DNA from: JAOUEA01 sp963810945
Lineage (GTDB): Bacteria; Actinomycetota; UBA4738; HRBIN12
Direction: 5' to 3'
DNA length: 64,000 bases
Assembly (NCBI GenBank): GCA_963810945.1
Contig: CAWEPI010000014.1
Span: 62,001 to 126,000, forward strand
Position 1 is the stretch's first letter; each line of letters starts with the position of its first letter. Made by a program: the position numbers and the translations under genes. Under the pieces are notes generated by a model. The model was not told the origin of the DNA. It did not search any database and saw only the letters and a list, made by a program, of their open reading frames with translations. Positions 1 through 9,306 of the stretch are shown here, piece by piece.

Positions 1-2
1 TG

Positions 3-344
3 CGCGCGTTGGTGATCCCCTCGGGGCTCCCGCCCGGCAGCGTACGGGCCGGCGACGCCGTCGACGTCTTCGGCTCGTTCGGAGGGGCCCAGCCCCACGT
101 GGAGACCGTGGTCGATGCGGCGGAGGTCGGCCAGGTCCTGGCGGCCGGGGCGGCGGGCGCCTCGGACATGAGGCCCTCGGGGCCCTCGATCGTGCTGTGG
201 GTGGATCCCTCGACCGCCGGTCGCCTGGCGTTCGCGGCGGCCTTCGCGACGCTCACCGTGGCGGTGACCGGGACCGATGACGCGACCCAGGTGTCTGGAT
301 CGGTGTCGCCGTCTCCCACCGCCGCGCCCGTCCCCACGCCCTGA
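3..344 (+). CDS. C-terminal fragment of a CpaB/RcpC-like (SAF domain) pilus assembly protein
   Basis: The reading frame is open from the left edge, so this is the 3' end of a longer gene. The visible part contains a stretch of the form VIPSGLPPGSVRAGDAVDVF, which resembles the C-terminal half of CpaB/RcpC proteins, where a beta-clip (SAF) domain is followed by a region ending in a hydrophobic beta strand. The last ~20 residues are a Ser/Pro/Thr-rich tail. CpaB/RcpC proteins belong to Flp/Tad pilus assembly systems and act in the periplasm or cell wall. No other tad genes are visible, so the assignment rests only on this fragment. It could also be another SAF-domain protein. Confidence 0.55.
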   Translation, partial: RALVIPSGLPPGSVRAGDAVDVFGSFGGAQPHVETVVDAAEVGQVLAAGAAGASDMRPSGPSIVLWVDPSTAGRLAFAAAFATLTVAVTGTDDATQVSGSVSPSPTAAPVPTP

Positions 345-398
345 ACGGGACCGCTTGGGCGCCACGACATCTCCACACATCCCCACGATGCGACCCGC

Positions 399-404
399 TA
401 GCAT
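399..404 (+). promoter_or_regulatory. Candidate -10 box (TAGCAT) upstream of uppP
   Basis: TAGCAT fits the TANNNT -10 pattern seen before many genes here. Transcription from it would give a leader of about 35 nt containing the AGGGAG ribosome binding site at 434-439. No convincing -35 is visible. Confidence 0.4.
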
Positions 405-446
405 GACGCGGACGTTTCCCCGCTTCGGCTGGAAGGGAGCACCCCC

Positions 447-1289
447 CTGACCATCGTGCAGGCCATCATCCTGGGCCTTACCCAAGGGATCACCGAGTTC
501 GCCCCTATCTCCAGCTCCGGGCACCTGATCATCGTCCCGTGGCTCTTCAACTGGTCGATCGTGAACGACCCTGCCCTGAACAAGACGTTCGACGTGGCGC
601 TGCACGTCGGCACGCTCGTCGGAGCCCTCATCTACTTCCGCAAGGACGTCTGGCGCTACATCAAGGCCTGGTTCGCTTCGGTGGCGGCGCGGTCCATCAC
701 CGGCACGGACCAGCGCATCGCGTGGGCCCTGGTGATCGGCACGATCCCCGGCGCGCTCCTGGGGGCAGCCTTCGAGGAGCCCATCCAGGAGCGGTTGGGT
801 GCCCCCTGGCTGATCGCCGCGATGCTCGCGATCTTCGGTGTGGTCCTCTGGTACACGGACAAGGTCATGCGCAGCGACCGCGGACTCGACTCGATCGGGC
901 CTCGGACCGGCCTCTTCCTCGGCGTCGCGCAGGGGCTGGCCCTCCAGCCGGGGGTGTCGCGTTCCGGCATCACGATGACGGCGGCCCGGCTGCTCGGGAT
1001 CGATCGTGAGAGCGCCGCCCGGTTCTCGTTCCTTCTGGCGATCCCGATCATCGCCGGTGCGGGCCTCTTCAAGGGCGTCGGTCTGGTCCAGGACGGGTTC
1101 CAGGGGTACGGACCCCAGTTCTTCTGGGGCTTCGTCGCGTCCGCGGTGAGCGGGTTCGTGGTGATCTGGGGCCTGCTGAAGTACCTGCGTAGGCACAGCT
1201 TCGCGGTCTTCATGTGGTACCGCATCGCCGTCGCGGTGCTGATCTTCGTGCTGATCGCCACCGGGACGCGGTCCGCCACGATCGGCTGA
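447..1289 (+). CDS. uppP: Undecaprenyl-diphosphatase UppP (BacA)
   Basis: This is an integral membrane phosphatase that converts undecaprenyl diphosphate to undecaprenyl phosphate, recycling the lipid carrier for peptidoglycan and other envelope polymers. The N-terminal motif TEFAPISSSGH and the second motif GVSRSGIT carry the conserved Glu, Ser, His and Arg residues of the family. About eight hydrophobic segments follow the usual layout, and the length (~280 residues) is normal. The start is unusual. A GTG at 456 is possible, but the ribosome binding site AGGGAG (434-439) lies 7 nt from an in-frame CTG at 447, and starting there gives LTIVQAIILG, matching the N-terminus of homologs better. 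I therefore prefer CTG 447. Loss or overexpression of UppP alters bacitracin tolerance in other bacteria. Confidence 0.93.
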   Translation: MTIVQAIILGLTQGITEFAPISSSGHLIIVPWLFNWSIVNDPALNKTFDVALHVGTLVGALIYFRKDVWRYIKAWFASVAARSITGTDQRIAWALVIGTIPGALLGAAFEEPIQERLGAPWLIAAMLAIFGVVLWYTDKVMRSDRGLDSIGPRTGLFLGVAQGLALQPGVSRSGITMTAARLLGIDRESAARFSFLLAIPIIAGAGLFKGVGLVQDGFQGYGPQFFWGFVASAVSGFVVIWGLLKYLRRHSFAVFMWYRIAVAVLIFVLIATGTRSATIG

Positions 1290-1299
1290 GGGCGGGGGC

Positions 1300-2640
1300 C
1301 TAGACCCCTGCGAGCGTCATCTCGCCGATCAGGATCGACGGCGTGCCCACGCTCGAGAAGAAGCGGAGGTCGTCGCCCACGCCCGTGATGCCCGCCAGCA
1401 TCTCTGGCAACGTCGAGGCGATCGTCATCTCGCGCAGTGGCTCGCCGAGCGCACCGCCCGCGATGCGCAGGCCGGTGGCGCCCACGCTGAACTCGCCGCT
1501 GATCGGGTTCGCGCCGCTGTGGACGCCGCTCACGTCCATGATCAGCACGCCCCCCTCCGCCCGGGAGAGCAGCTCCTCGAACGAGCTCTCGCCGGCGTCG
1601 AGGTAGAAGTTGGATGTGCCGACGCCGGGGGCGCTCCGGTAGCCGCGCTTGGCGTTCCCCGTGGAGCGTTGCCCGCCCCCGGTCCGCCGCGCGGTGTAGC
1701 TGTCGTGCAGGAACCCGTTCAGGACCCCCGCTCCGAAGAGCTCGGTGCGGCCGCTCGGCACGCCCTCGTCGTCGAACGGACATGCACCGGGCCCGTCGGT
1801 GACGCGCCCGTCGTCCACGAGCGTGAACAGCGTCGAGCCCACCTGCTGCCCGACCATCTCCGCGAAGAGCGAGCGACCCTTCAGCACCGATTCGGCGTTG
1901 AGCGCTCCCGCCAACACGCCGAGGAACGACGTCGCCGCGAACTGGTCGAGGATCACCGGCACCTTCGCCGTCGGAGGCTTCGAGGCGCCCAGCAGCTTGA
2001 TGCTGCGTTCCACGGCCTCCTCGGCTACCGCGTCGGGGCCGAGCTCGTCGAGGCCCCGGGCGATCTTGAACGAGTAGCCGGTCTGGGTCTCCTCGCCCTC
2101 CACCGCCAGGGCCACCGCCACGCACCACGCATCGGTCCGCTGGTACTCCGCGGCAACCCCCGCCGTCGAGGCGATCGCCACCCGGCTCACGGCGTCGCCC
2201 ACCTGGGCCGCATCGATCTTGGTCACGCGCGGATCGATCGAGATCGTCCGCTGCTCCAGGTCGAGCGCCATGCGGACCTTGGCGTCCGTCGAGACCTCCG
2301 CCGTGTCGGCGCGGAAGAGCTCCGGCATCGGGTCGGCGGGCTCGAACCCCGGGATGCCGTTGTACTCGTCCGGCTCGGCGAGCGCCGCGTTCTCCCGCGC
2401 TCGGCGGACGGCGTCGCGCACCTCCTCCAGGCTCGGGTCCGCGGCCCAGGCGTAGCCCTGGCGCTGGTCGCGCACCACCCGCACGCCAACGCCGCGCGAC
2501 TCGGCGAACGTCAGACCCTCCACCTCGCTGCGGAGCGCGCTCGCCTCCGTCTGGCGCGACTCCTCCGCGTAGGCCTCCACGGCCTCGTCGCCCTCGGCGG
2601 CCTCGACCGCGGCGCGCACCAGGTCGTTCAGCTCAGGCAC
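1300..2640 (-). CDS. tldE: TldE/PmbA-family metalloprotease subunit
   Basis: This 446-residue protein belongs to the TldD/PmbA superfamily. In E. coli, TldD and TldE form a heterodimeric protease that removes the leader from microcin B17 and degrades unfolded peptides; TldE lacks the metal site. The C-terminal half here (about residues 220-446) has the family beta-rich core, including SGRTELFGAGVLNGFLHDSY and a final DLRFFSSVGTPSILIGEMT, and there is no HExxxH motif, as expected for TldE. The GTG start at 2640 lies inside the end of tldD (8 nt overlap, GTGCCTGA), so the two are translationally coupled. In many actinobacteria the pair is conserved without a known substrate. Confidence 0.88.
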   Translation of the reverse strand: MPELNDLVRAAVEAAEGDEAVEAYAEESRQTEASALRSEVEGLTFAESRGVGVRVVRDQRQGYAWAADPSLEEVRDAVRRARENAALAEPDEYNGIPGFEPADPMPELFRADTAEVSTDAKVRMALDLEQRTISIDPRVTKIDAAQVGDAVSRVAIASTAGVAAEYQRTDAWCVAVALAVEGEETQTGYSFKIARGLDELGPDAVAEEAVERSIKLLGASKPPTAKVPVILDQFAATSFLGVLAGALNAESVLKGRSLFAEMVGQQVGSTLFTLVDDGRVTDGPGACPFDDEGVPSGRTELFGAGVLNGFLHDSYTARRTGGGQRSTGNAKRGYRSAPGVGTSNFYLDAGESSFEELLSRAEGGVLIMDVSGVHSGANPISGEFSVGATGLRIAGGALGEPLREMTIASTLPEMLAGITGVGDDLRFFSSVGTPSILIGEMTLAGV

Positions 2641-4021
2641 CGGTGCCTCCCACGGTGATGCGGCTGATCCGCAGCGTGGGCGAGCCGCTGCCCACCGGCG
2701 CGGACTGGCCGTCCTTGCCGCAGACGCCCTCCCACGTGTCGAAGTCGTCGGCCACCGCGTCGACCGCGCTCATCACGTCGATCGCGCGTCCGATCAGGTT
2801 CGCACCGCGCACGGGGGTGGTGGGCGTGCCCGTCCTCGATCAGGAAGCCCTCGCTCACCCCGAAGACGAAGTCGCCCGAGGCCGGATTCACCTGGCCCCC
2901 GCCCAGCGAGGTGACGTAGACGCCCGCTCGTCGTCGAGGAGAGCACGTCGTCCGGGGACGAGCTGCCGTTCAGGATGTAGGTGTTGGTCATGCGCGGGAC
3001 CGGCGGATGGGCGTAGGACTCGCGCCGCCCGTTCCCGCTCGAGGCCACGCCCTCCTTCTCCGCGCGCAGCCGGTCGTAGAGGAACCCCTGGAGGACCCCG
3101 TCGGTGAACAGGACCGTGCGCTGGCTCCGCGTCCCCTCGTCGTCGAAGTCGTAGGACCCCCACCCGTTCGCCACGGTGGCGTCGTCCACGCCGTTGATCA
3201 GCTCGCTCGCGCATCGCTGCCCGACGAGCCCTCGGTAGATGCTGGCCTCCTTGTCGACCGCGTCGGACTCGAGCGGATGTCCCACCGCCTCGTGGAAGAG
3301 GACCCCACCCATCCCCGGTGCGAGCACGACGGTCATCTCGCCCGCCGGGGCGGGGATGGAATCGAGCATCGTCACCGCGCGCCGCGCGGCGACCTCGGCG
3401 GTGGCGCGCGGCCCGTGCGCATCGCAGGAACTCGACGCCCGCACACGCCGCGGGCCCGTGGAACCCGGTCTGGATGTTGTCGCCGCGCTTGGCGACCACC
3501 TGCGCGACCAGGCGGATCCGGGGACGTTCCTCCTCGATCCATCGGCCGTCGGAGGTCGCGATCAGTCGCCGCTGCAGCGAGTCGCCGTAGACGCCCACCA
3601 CCTGGACGACCTCGGGGCTGTGCGCGCGCGCCGTGTCGTCGAGCTCGCGCAGCCAGGCGACCTTCTGGGCGGCCGCGACCTCGCCCGCCGGGCGCTCGAC
3701 GCGGTTGGTCCCGGCGCCTTCGAGGGCGCTGAGGTCGACCACCGCACCGGAGCTGCCCTCGCGCAGGGCGGCGGACGCGGCCTCGGCCGCCTCCAGGAGC
3801 GCCGCCCGGTCCAGCCGGTTGGAATAGGCGTAGCCGTAGCTCGTCCCCTGAGCCACCCGAACGCCGGCCCCCCGGTCGAGCCCCGTGGTGAGCTCCTCGA
3901 CCTTCCCGTCGTCCAGCCGTACCGAGGTGGAGGAACGCTCCTCGACGAACAGCTCGGCGAACGACCCGCCGCGCCGGCGAGCCGCCCGGAGCACCTCCTC
4001 GGCCAGCTCCCGGTCCAGCAT
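2633..4021 (-). CDS. tldD: TldD-family zinc metalloprotease, interrupted by three single-base frameshifts
   Basis: This is the catalytic partner of the adjacent TldE-like protein. The zinc-binding motif HEAVGH (HExxxH) is present in the middle third, followed by conserved DEGTRSQRTVLFTDGVLQGF. The frame is broken three times: one base lost near 3422, one extra G near 2929 and one extra G near 2831. After correction the protein reads continuously through NPASGDFVFGVSEGFLIEDG to a TGA at 2633 that overlaps the tldE start. All three changes are single-base events, two of them in short G runs, and no conserved segment is missing, so sequencing or assembly error is more likely than decay. The ATG at 4021 is preceded by TAGCAT with a 6 nt spacer, so the mRNA is probably leaderless. 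Confidence 0.85.
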
Positions 4022-4027
4022 GGCGCG

Positions 4028-4033
4028 ATGCTA
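4028..4033 (-). promoter_or_regulatory. -10 box of leaderless tldD mRNA
   Basis: On the minus strand TAGCAT is followed by six bases and the tldD ATG, the leaderless arrangement seen repeatedly in this window. Confidence 0.6.
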
Positions 4034-4135
4034 ACAGGCACCGGCAGGTCCACCGCCCGGCGACGCGGGGGCGCCGATCGGGCCCGGAGGGCGCCGGTCG
4101 TGGGGTACAGTCACGTCCCGGATGGGGAGTTCACG

Positions 4136-4714
4136 ATGCGCAGGAAGCTGATGATCGCGGCCGTCGTCGCCACGCTGGCGCTCGCCGGAGTAGCGTGCTC
4201 GAAGGACACGCCCGCGACGCCGTCGATCTCGTTCTCGCCGTCCCCGGTCCCGGTGAGCGGCGGCACCGGCGTCACGATCAGCCCGAGCGGCAGCCTCCCC
4301 CCCAGTTCGTCGCCGGGGATCACGGGCTCCGTGACCGACGGGTCGGCGACGGCCACGATGACCGGCGCCTTCGCCGGCACCCTCGCGTTCGACGACCTCG
4401 CCTCACCCGCCCTCTGGTCCCCGCCGCCGGGCTCGGTGGCGCTGCAGTGGAACGGCGCCGACAAGCAGACGCTCGGCCTCGGTGGCCCGTCCTTCGCGGG
4501 GCAGCAGGCCACCTCGTCCACGGTCTCGCTCTCCTTCACCCTGCGCATCGAGGGGAAGCTGGTCACGTTCCGCTCGACGGCGGGCGAATGCATCATCACG
4601 ATCACGACCGCCGAAGCGAACGACGTCGAGGGCCTCTTCCAGTGCACCGGCGTGACGAACGCCGATGGCACGCTGGTGTTGAACGCTCAGGGTTCCTTCG
4701 GCGCCACGGGGTAG
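4136..4714 (+). CDS. Small secreted lipoprotein of unknown function
   Basis: A 192-residue protein with a positively charged N-terminus (MRRKLM), a hydrophobic stretch and a Cys after ALAGVAC, consistent with a lipoprotein signal, although the -3 residue (Gly) is not ideal for a lipobox. A Ser/Pro-rich linker (about residues 22-60) is followed by a compact beta-rich domain with two further Cys residues (GECII and LFQCTG) that could form a disulfide. The ATG at 4136 is chosen because GGGGAG lies 6 nt upstream. A possible -10 (TACAGT, 4106-4111) precedes it. I do not recognise the domain. The gene is divergent from tldD and no functional link is evident. Confidence 0.7.
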   Translation: MRRKLMIAAVVATLALAGVACSKDTPATPSISFSPSPVPVSGGTGVTISPSGSLPPSSSPGITGSVTDGSATATMTGAFAGTLAFDDLASPALWSPPPGSVALQWNGADKQTLGLGGPSFAGQQATSSTVSLSFTLRIEGKLVTFRSTAGECIITITTAEANDVEGLFQCTGVTNADGTLVLNAQGSFGATG

Positions 4715-4765
4715 CCGACGATCGCCCCGTCACGGCGCCGCGTCCGCATCGACCTCGCGTGCCTG

Positions 4766-6587
4766 GTGGGGTTGGCCGTGGCGGTGGCCATCGTGCTCCT
4801 GCGCCCGACCTTCCGTCAGCATTGGGGCTTCGGCGTCGGCCCCGATGAGCCCGTGTACTACTGGTGGGCGCGGGTGGGGGGCGCGCGGGGCATCTCGACG
4901 GTCGGCGAGCGCCCCGGGGTCCCTGCCCTGCTCCTCACCGTCGCGGGCACCCTGCATCTTCCCCTCGTCGCCGCGGTCGCGGGCGTGCAGTACGCGCTCA
5001 CGGCGATGGTGGCCGTCGTGGCCACCGCGATCCTGCACGGGCGCGCGAGGGGGGGCCGCTGGTCGTGGCTGCTGGCGGGGCTGCTGACGGGCCTCTTCGC
5101 CGTCCACCTGGGAGGCGGCTTCGTCGCCAACCTGGCGTTCACGCTGCCCTTCTTCGCTGCCGGCGCCGCGCTCGCGCTCCGCTCACGTCGGGGGACCGAG
5201 GCGGCGGCGCTGCTGCTGGGCGGCGGCGGGCTGCTCCATCCGCAGTTCTTCGTCGTGGGCGCCGTCATCCTGCTGGCCGTCGCGATCTGGTCGCGCGCGC
5301 GCGAGGCGCAGGACGGCTGGAGCTCCGACGCGGGCCGCGTGCTGGTGGCGCTGGCGGGCGCGGGGGCGGTGGTCGGGCTCGGTACCCTCGCCACCCGCAT
5401 CGGGCCGACGCCGCTGCGTGCGGACACGTCGAAGGATGCCCTCCTCCGGCGGGCGGGCCTCCGTGACTCGCTCCACCAGACCTACATGGATCGCCTCTGG
5501 CAGAACGCGGACCGATACGCGCCGTGGATCCTGCTGCCCACCGCCGCGGCCGGCGTGCCCAGGGCCCACGGCTTCACGCGACGGTTCCTGGTGGCCTGGG
5601 CGACGGTGACGCTGCTCGGGCGTTCCCCTCGGCATCGCGACGGGCCTCTTCCCGCCGGACCGCATCATCACCTTCGCGTTCGCCCTGCCCGTCCTCTCGG
5701 CCCTCGGCATCACCTGGCTCTGGACGCTGGTCGCGGCGCGCCTCTCCGTCTGGGTCGCCTGGGGGGTCGCGATCGCGCTCATCGCCGTCATGGCGAACGC
5801 CGCGCTCTCCGCGTGGCGTGAGCAACAGACCTTCATCTCACCGGACGAGATCGCCAACTCCACCGCGCTGGGGAGGATCGCCGCCACCCTTCCGGCCGGC
5901 ACGCCTCTCGTGGTGATCGCCGACGCCACCGTCGCGGACGCGGGGTTCGTGACCACGCAGACCGCCAACATCCTGCGCGCGGCCGTGCCGCCGGATCGAG
6001 CCCAGGACGTCTACGTCTACCTCGGCGAGGCAGCGCACTACTTCCGCGACGAACCCACCCTGCGCGATGATCCGACCTACGACGCCATCAGCCGGCTCTC
6101 CCTCGCGGGCATCCCCGCCGGGGACCGGGCCACGTTCGTGCTCCGCGAGTTCGATCGGAACCGGGACGACCTCGACGATCCGCACCTCGTGCGGTGGGAC
6201 GACGCGCTCGCGACGACCGTGCCCGGTCCGCGTCCCGTCTCGCCGACCCAGGGCGAGCTGACGCCCTCGAGCCCGGGCGGCATCGCGCTCGCCACCGTCC
6301 TCACGATGGTGCTGCTGTGGGGGCTGGGCTACGGGTGGTCGCGATGGGCGTTCGCCGATCGCGTCGCGGCGGCGGCGGCGGCGGCGGGGTTCGGCGTCGC
6401 CACCGTCGCCGTCGTCGGTCTCGCGGCCGAACGCGTGGGCGTGCCGCTCACCGGGTCGTGGGGTCCGACGCTCGTCATCAGGCTTGGCCGGCGGCCTCGG
6501 GTACCTGCTGTGGGTCCTCCAGGGGCAGGCCCAGGTGGAGCCGACGCCAGAGATCCGCGAGGGTCCAGACCAGGAGCACGACCATGA
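4766..6587 (+). CDS. Polytopic membrane protein, GT-C glycosyltransferase-like, with one frameshift
   Basis: A large membrane protein begins at GTG 4766 or slightly upstream. Its first part (to about 5620) has an early acidic motif after the first membrane segment (GVGPDEPVYYWWA), a layout typical of GT-C-fold glycosyltransferases, followed by about seven hydrophobic segments. At 5618-5620 an extra G in a GGG run shifts the frame. Reading on in the next frame gives GVPLGIATGLFPPDRIITF and further membrane helices, then an extracytoplasmic domain and two more helices. A run of seven alanines is encoded by a GCG repeat near 6366-6384. The last ~36 residues overlap the convergent gene on the other strand and look low in complexity; a second shift near 6477 would instead end the protein at 6619. 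Substrate unknown. Confidence 0.6.
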
Positions 6588-7995
6588 CGGGCACGACCAC
6601 CCAGCGCCCGAACCATAGGTTCACGTTGAACGCGCCCGGATAGCGCACCGCCTCGGTGGACCATTGGGCGAGCGCGAGCCCCACCCCGGCCGCGATGAGT
6701 GCGGCGCGCGGCGCGCGTGGGAGCAGCCAGACGAGCGGCAACGCCCACATCACGTACCAGGGGATCAGGACGGGCCCGAGCAGCATGAACAGCACCAGCG
6801 ACCAGCCCATCGCGGCTCCCAGGTCGCGGGGGGTGCGCTCGCTGGCACGGCGCGCGACGTCGCGCGCGAGCCCGACCACGACCGCCACGAGGAGCAGCGC
6901 GAAGACCACCCGCGTGAGCCAGCCGAGCGTCCCGAAGCTGATGACATCGACCAGCTTCCGGATGGAGGGCGAGGGTGCCAGCCATCCCTCGTGGCCCGCG
7001 AGCTCCAACATCCCGAACGTGGGATCCGTCGCGTTGAGGAACGGGAGCGCGAAGACGATGCCGATGGCCGCCGCCAGCCCCACGTGGGTGAACGCCGTCC
7101 GCGCCCTGCGGCCCCGGTCCGAGCGCGCGACGCACCAGACCAGCACGAGCAGCAGGGGGAGCACCGCGGTCGCCTTGACGAGCACGCCGAGCGAGAGGAC
7201 CGCCACCGCGGGCAGCTCTCGCCCGCGCACGAGGAACGCGAACGCGCCGATCACGGAGAGCCCGACCAGCACGTCGTTGTGGCCGCTCGCCACGGAGTGG
7301 AAGACGACCACGGGATTGCAGGCGAACGCGGCGATGCCGAACGCGGCGCGGGACGGCCAGACGCGCTTCGTCGTGTCGTAGACGAGGGCGATCGTGGCCA
7401 GCGTGGCCGCCACGGCGATGAGCCTGAACGCCTGCACGACGGCCGCTGGACCGTCGATCGCGCGCGTGAGGCTCGCCGAGAGGAACGTCCACCCCGGCCC
7501 GTAGACCGCCGGCGTGTTCACCCATCGCGGACCCACGAGCGCCCAGAGCGGATCGCGCGCGAACTCGACCGGGGTGTGCACGTAAGGGTTGGCGTGGTAG
7601 ACGCTCGCGATGCGGCCGTAGAACGCATACGAGTACACGTCCCGCGAGAACAGGAGCGGCAGCGCCAGGACCACGAGCTCGTACGCGATCCCCAACACGA
7701 CCGTCGTCCGCACGGAGATCGTGCCCCGCCAGGTCTCCCGGAGCAGGAGCAGGAACGCTGCCACGGCGAAGACGGCGACCAGCACGCCCACCGCGACGAG
7801 CCACGCGCCCGAGAGACGGTCGAATCCCAACAGATGGCCGAGCCACCTGAACGGACCCACGGGCTGGGCGCCCTCGGGAAGGATGGGCTGGAACGTGGAC
7901 CCCGGAGTCGCCGCGAACGCGGCGAAGAGCACCACGCTCAGCACGGAAAGGGAAACCGCGCGGACCGCGGATGTGGGGGCCTTCAGGGGCTGCAC
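6478..7995 (-). CDS. Polytopic mannosyltransferase-like (GT-C / GT87-like) membrane protein
   Basis: About twelve hydrophobic segments and a first-loop motif DVYSYAFYGRIASVYHANPY resemble polyprenol-phosphate-mannose-dependent alpha-mannosyltransferases of actinobacteria (MptA/MptB and GT87 relatives). These elongate cell-envelope glycans such as lipomannan on the outer face of the membrane. A longer reading frame exists up to 8157, but it runs into the preceding ABC gene and begins with an Arg-rich stretch. GTG 7995 starts directly before the first hydrophobic helix and is preferred. Its 3' end overlaps the convergent GT-C-like gene. Sugar donor and acceptor cannot be deduced from the sequence. 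Confidence 0.72.
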   Translation of the reverse strand: MQPLKAPTSAVRAVSLSVLSVVLFAAFAATPGSTFQPILPEGAQPVGPFRWLGHLLGFDRLSGAWLVAVGVLVAVFAVAAFLLLLRETWRGTISVRTTVVLGIAYELVVLALPLLFSRDVYSYAFYGRIASVYHANPYVHTPVEFARDPLWALVGPRWVNTPAVYGPGWTFLSASLTRAIDGPAAVVQAFRLIAVAATLATIALVYDTTKRVWPSRAAFGIAAFACNPVVVFHSVASGHNDVLVGLSVIGAFAFLVRGRELPAVAVLSLGVLVKATAVLPLLLVLVWCVARSDRGRRARTAFTHVGLAAAIGIVFALPFLNATDPTFGMLELAGHEGWLAPSPSIRKLVDVISFGTLGWLTRVVFALLLVAVVVGLARDVARRASERTPRDLGAAMGWSLVLFMLLGPVLIPWYVMWALPLVWLLPRAPRAALIAAGVGLALAQWSTEAVRYPGAFNVNLWFGRWVVVPVMVVLLVWTLADLWRRLHLGLPLEDPQQVPEAAGQA

Positions 7996-8086
7996 AGCAG
8001 CCGACCGTACCACCACGGTGGCTGCCCGGCGGAGGGTCGCAAGACGCCGCCGACCTGCGGATCCGGCCGCCCGCGAGCACGGGAGG

Positions 8087-8872
8087 TTAGCGCGCCGCGA
8101 ACGCGCTCCAGCGACCCTGCCGACGCTCCACCACGACCGCGATGCCGAAGGTCTCACTCAACGACGGACCGCTCAGGATCTGCTCTGCCTCGCCCTGGGC
8201 CACGATCCGGCCGGCGCGCAGGAGCGCGGCATGCGTGGTGGACGGGGGGATCTCCTCCAGGTGGTGCGTCGCGAGCATGCTCGTCGGCCCGCCCACGCCC
8301 GCCGTCGCGTCCATCGCGGCCACCAGCAGTTCGCGCGCCACGAGATCCAGGCCGGCCGCCGGCTCGTCGAACAACAACAGCGCGCGTCGTCCGAACAGGG
8401 CGCGCGCCAACAGGACGCGGGCGCGCTCCCCCTGGCTGCATGTGGCGAGTGGATGATCGGCCAACGCTCCGCAGCCCACCTGGGCCAGGCGGGCGTCGGC
8501 CTCGGCGATGTCTTCGGGGCCGTAGGTCTGGAACCACGTCTCGAGCGTGGACGACCGACCCGTGAGCACGACGTCGCGCACACGCAGGCCCGTCCGGAGC
8601 CGCTCGTTCACCGTGTGGCCGACGTGGCCGATCCGCTCGCGGATCGCACGCACGTCGGTGCGCCCGAGCGTCCCGCCGAGCACGCGAGCCAGTCCGGACG
8701 ACGGCTGACGCCAGGCGCCCGCGACGGACAGGAGGGTGGTCTTGCCGCTGCCGTTCGGGCCGAGCAGGGCCCATCGCTCGCCGGTGCGCACGTGCAGCGT
8801 GACGGGCCCGAGGATCGTCCCCGCGCCCGCCACGCGCACCACCACGTCCTCGAGCGCGATCGCCTCCGTCAT
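8087..8872 (-). CDS. ABC transporter ATP-binding protein (stand-alone)
   Basis: A single nucleotide-binding domain of 261 residues. Walker A is GPNGSGKTT (residues 38-46), the signature region is CSQGERAR rather than LSGGQ, Walker B is ALLLFDEPAAGLD and the switch histidine is in LATHHLEE. The variant signature and the lack of a permease gene nearby resemble the YlmA/ModF-like stand-alone ATPases. The transported substrate, if any, is unknown. The ATG at 8872 has TAGCCT 7 nt upstream, so translation is probably leaderless. The gene is followed on the same strand by the mannosyltransferase-like gene. Confidence 0.85.
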   Translation of the reverse strand: MTEAIALEDVVVRVAGAGTILGPVTLHVRTGERWALLGPNGSGKTTLLSVAGAWRQPSSGLARVLGGTLGRTDVRAIRERIGHVGHTVNERLRTGLRVRDVVLTGRSSTLETWFQTYGPEDIAEADARLAQVGCGALADHPLATCSQGERARVLLARALFGRRALLLFDEPAAGLDLVARELLVAAMDATAGVGGPTSMLATHHLEEIPPSTTHAALLRAGRIVAQGEAEQILSGPSLSETFGIAVVVERRQGRWSAFAAR

Positions 8873-8879
8873 GGCGGGC

Positions 8880-8885
8880 AGGCTA
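8880..8885 (-). promoter_or_regulatory. -10 box of leaderless ABC ATPase mRNA
   Basis: TAGCCT on the minus strand, 7 nt before the ATG at 8872. Confidence 0.55.
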
Positions 8886-8919
8886 CCGGCCGATGGCGGT
8901 CACCGCGCGTGGTGGTGGA

Positions 8920-8925
8920 TACTGT
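8920..8925 (+). promoter_or_regulatory. -10 box of leaderless mRNA for the small membrane protein
   Basis: TACTGT ends 6 nt before ATG 8932. It decides in favour of this start over an in-frame ATG at 8893. Confidence 0.6.
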
Positions 8926-8931
8926 GGGCAC

Positions 8932-9261
8932 ATGGACGAGACCCGGCCCGCCCGCGATCGCGGAACCGAACCGATCCGCGAGACCGAGACCAGCCTGCAG
9001 AGCGGCGGGCTCGGCTTGGGCATCGGGCTCACGAACGTGGTGGCCTACGCCCTGCTCCCGGCGCTGGTCGCGGTCGGGATCTGGACGCTGGTCTGCATCT
9101 ACGCCATCGTGAAGTGGATCGGCTCCGCGCCCGACGACGTGAACCCGACGGTGATCGTCGTGGGGGTCGCGGGGATCGTCACGCTGCTGGTCGTCTTGAT
9201 CGCCGTCGGCGTCGGGCTGGTCGGGCGCTCCATGAACCCCAAACGCCGCGGCGATCGCTGA
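8932..9261 (+). CDS. Small two-helix membrane protein, unknown function
   Basis: A 109-residue protein with a polar N-terminus (about 25 residues) and two predicted membrane helices, one around residues 40-62 and one around 78-98, ending in a short basic tail (MNPKRRGDR). There is no recognisable domain. ATG 8932 is chosen because the TANNNT box TACTGT lies 6 nt upstream, the leaderless pattern of this genome. The gene is divergent from the ABC ATPase. Confidence 0.65.
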   Translation: MDETRPARDRGTEPIRETETSLQSGGLGLGIGLTNVVAYALLPALVAVGIWTLVCIYAIVKWIGSAPDDVNPTVIVVGVAGIVTLLVVLIAVGVGLVGRSMNPKRRGDR

Positions 9262-9292
9262 CGTTCAGTTCTCCGCACGCCGCACCGATACC

Positions 9293-9306
9293 TCTCACCG
9301 GTGAGA
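9293..9306. promoter_or_regulatory. 14-bp perfect palindrome, candidate operator
   Basis: TCTCACCGGTGAGA is self-complementary over 14 bp and lies in the 169-bp gap between two convergent genes (ends at 9261 and 9431). The rest of the gap shows no gene. A dimeric repressor could bind it, but its position downstream of both genes makes a role in their initiation unlikely. Confidence 0.35.

Noticed and set aside
2633..4021. tldD as a decaying pseudogene
   Set aside because: All conserved parts including HEAVGH are present once three single-base shifts are corrected, and the same kind of shift breaks several other housekeeping genes in the window.
6366..6384. GCG trinucleotide run as a possible phase-variation tract
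   Set aside because: The run is a multiple of three and encodes an alanine tract in a membrane helix, so length changes would not shift the frame.
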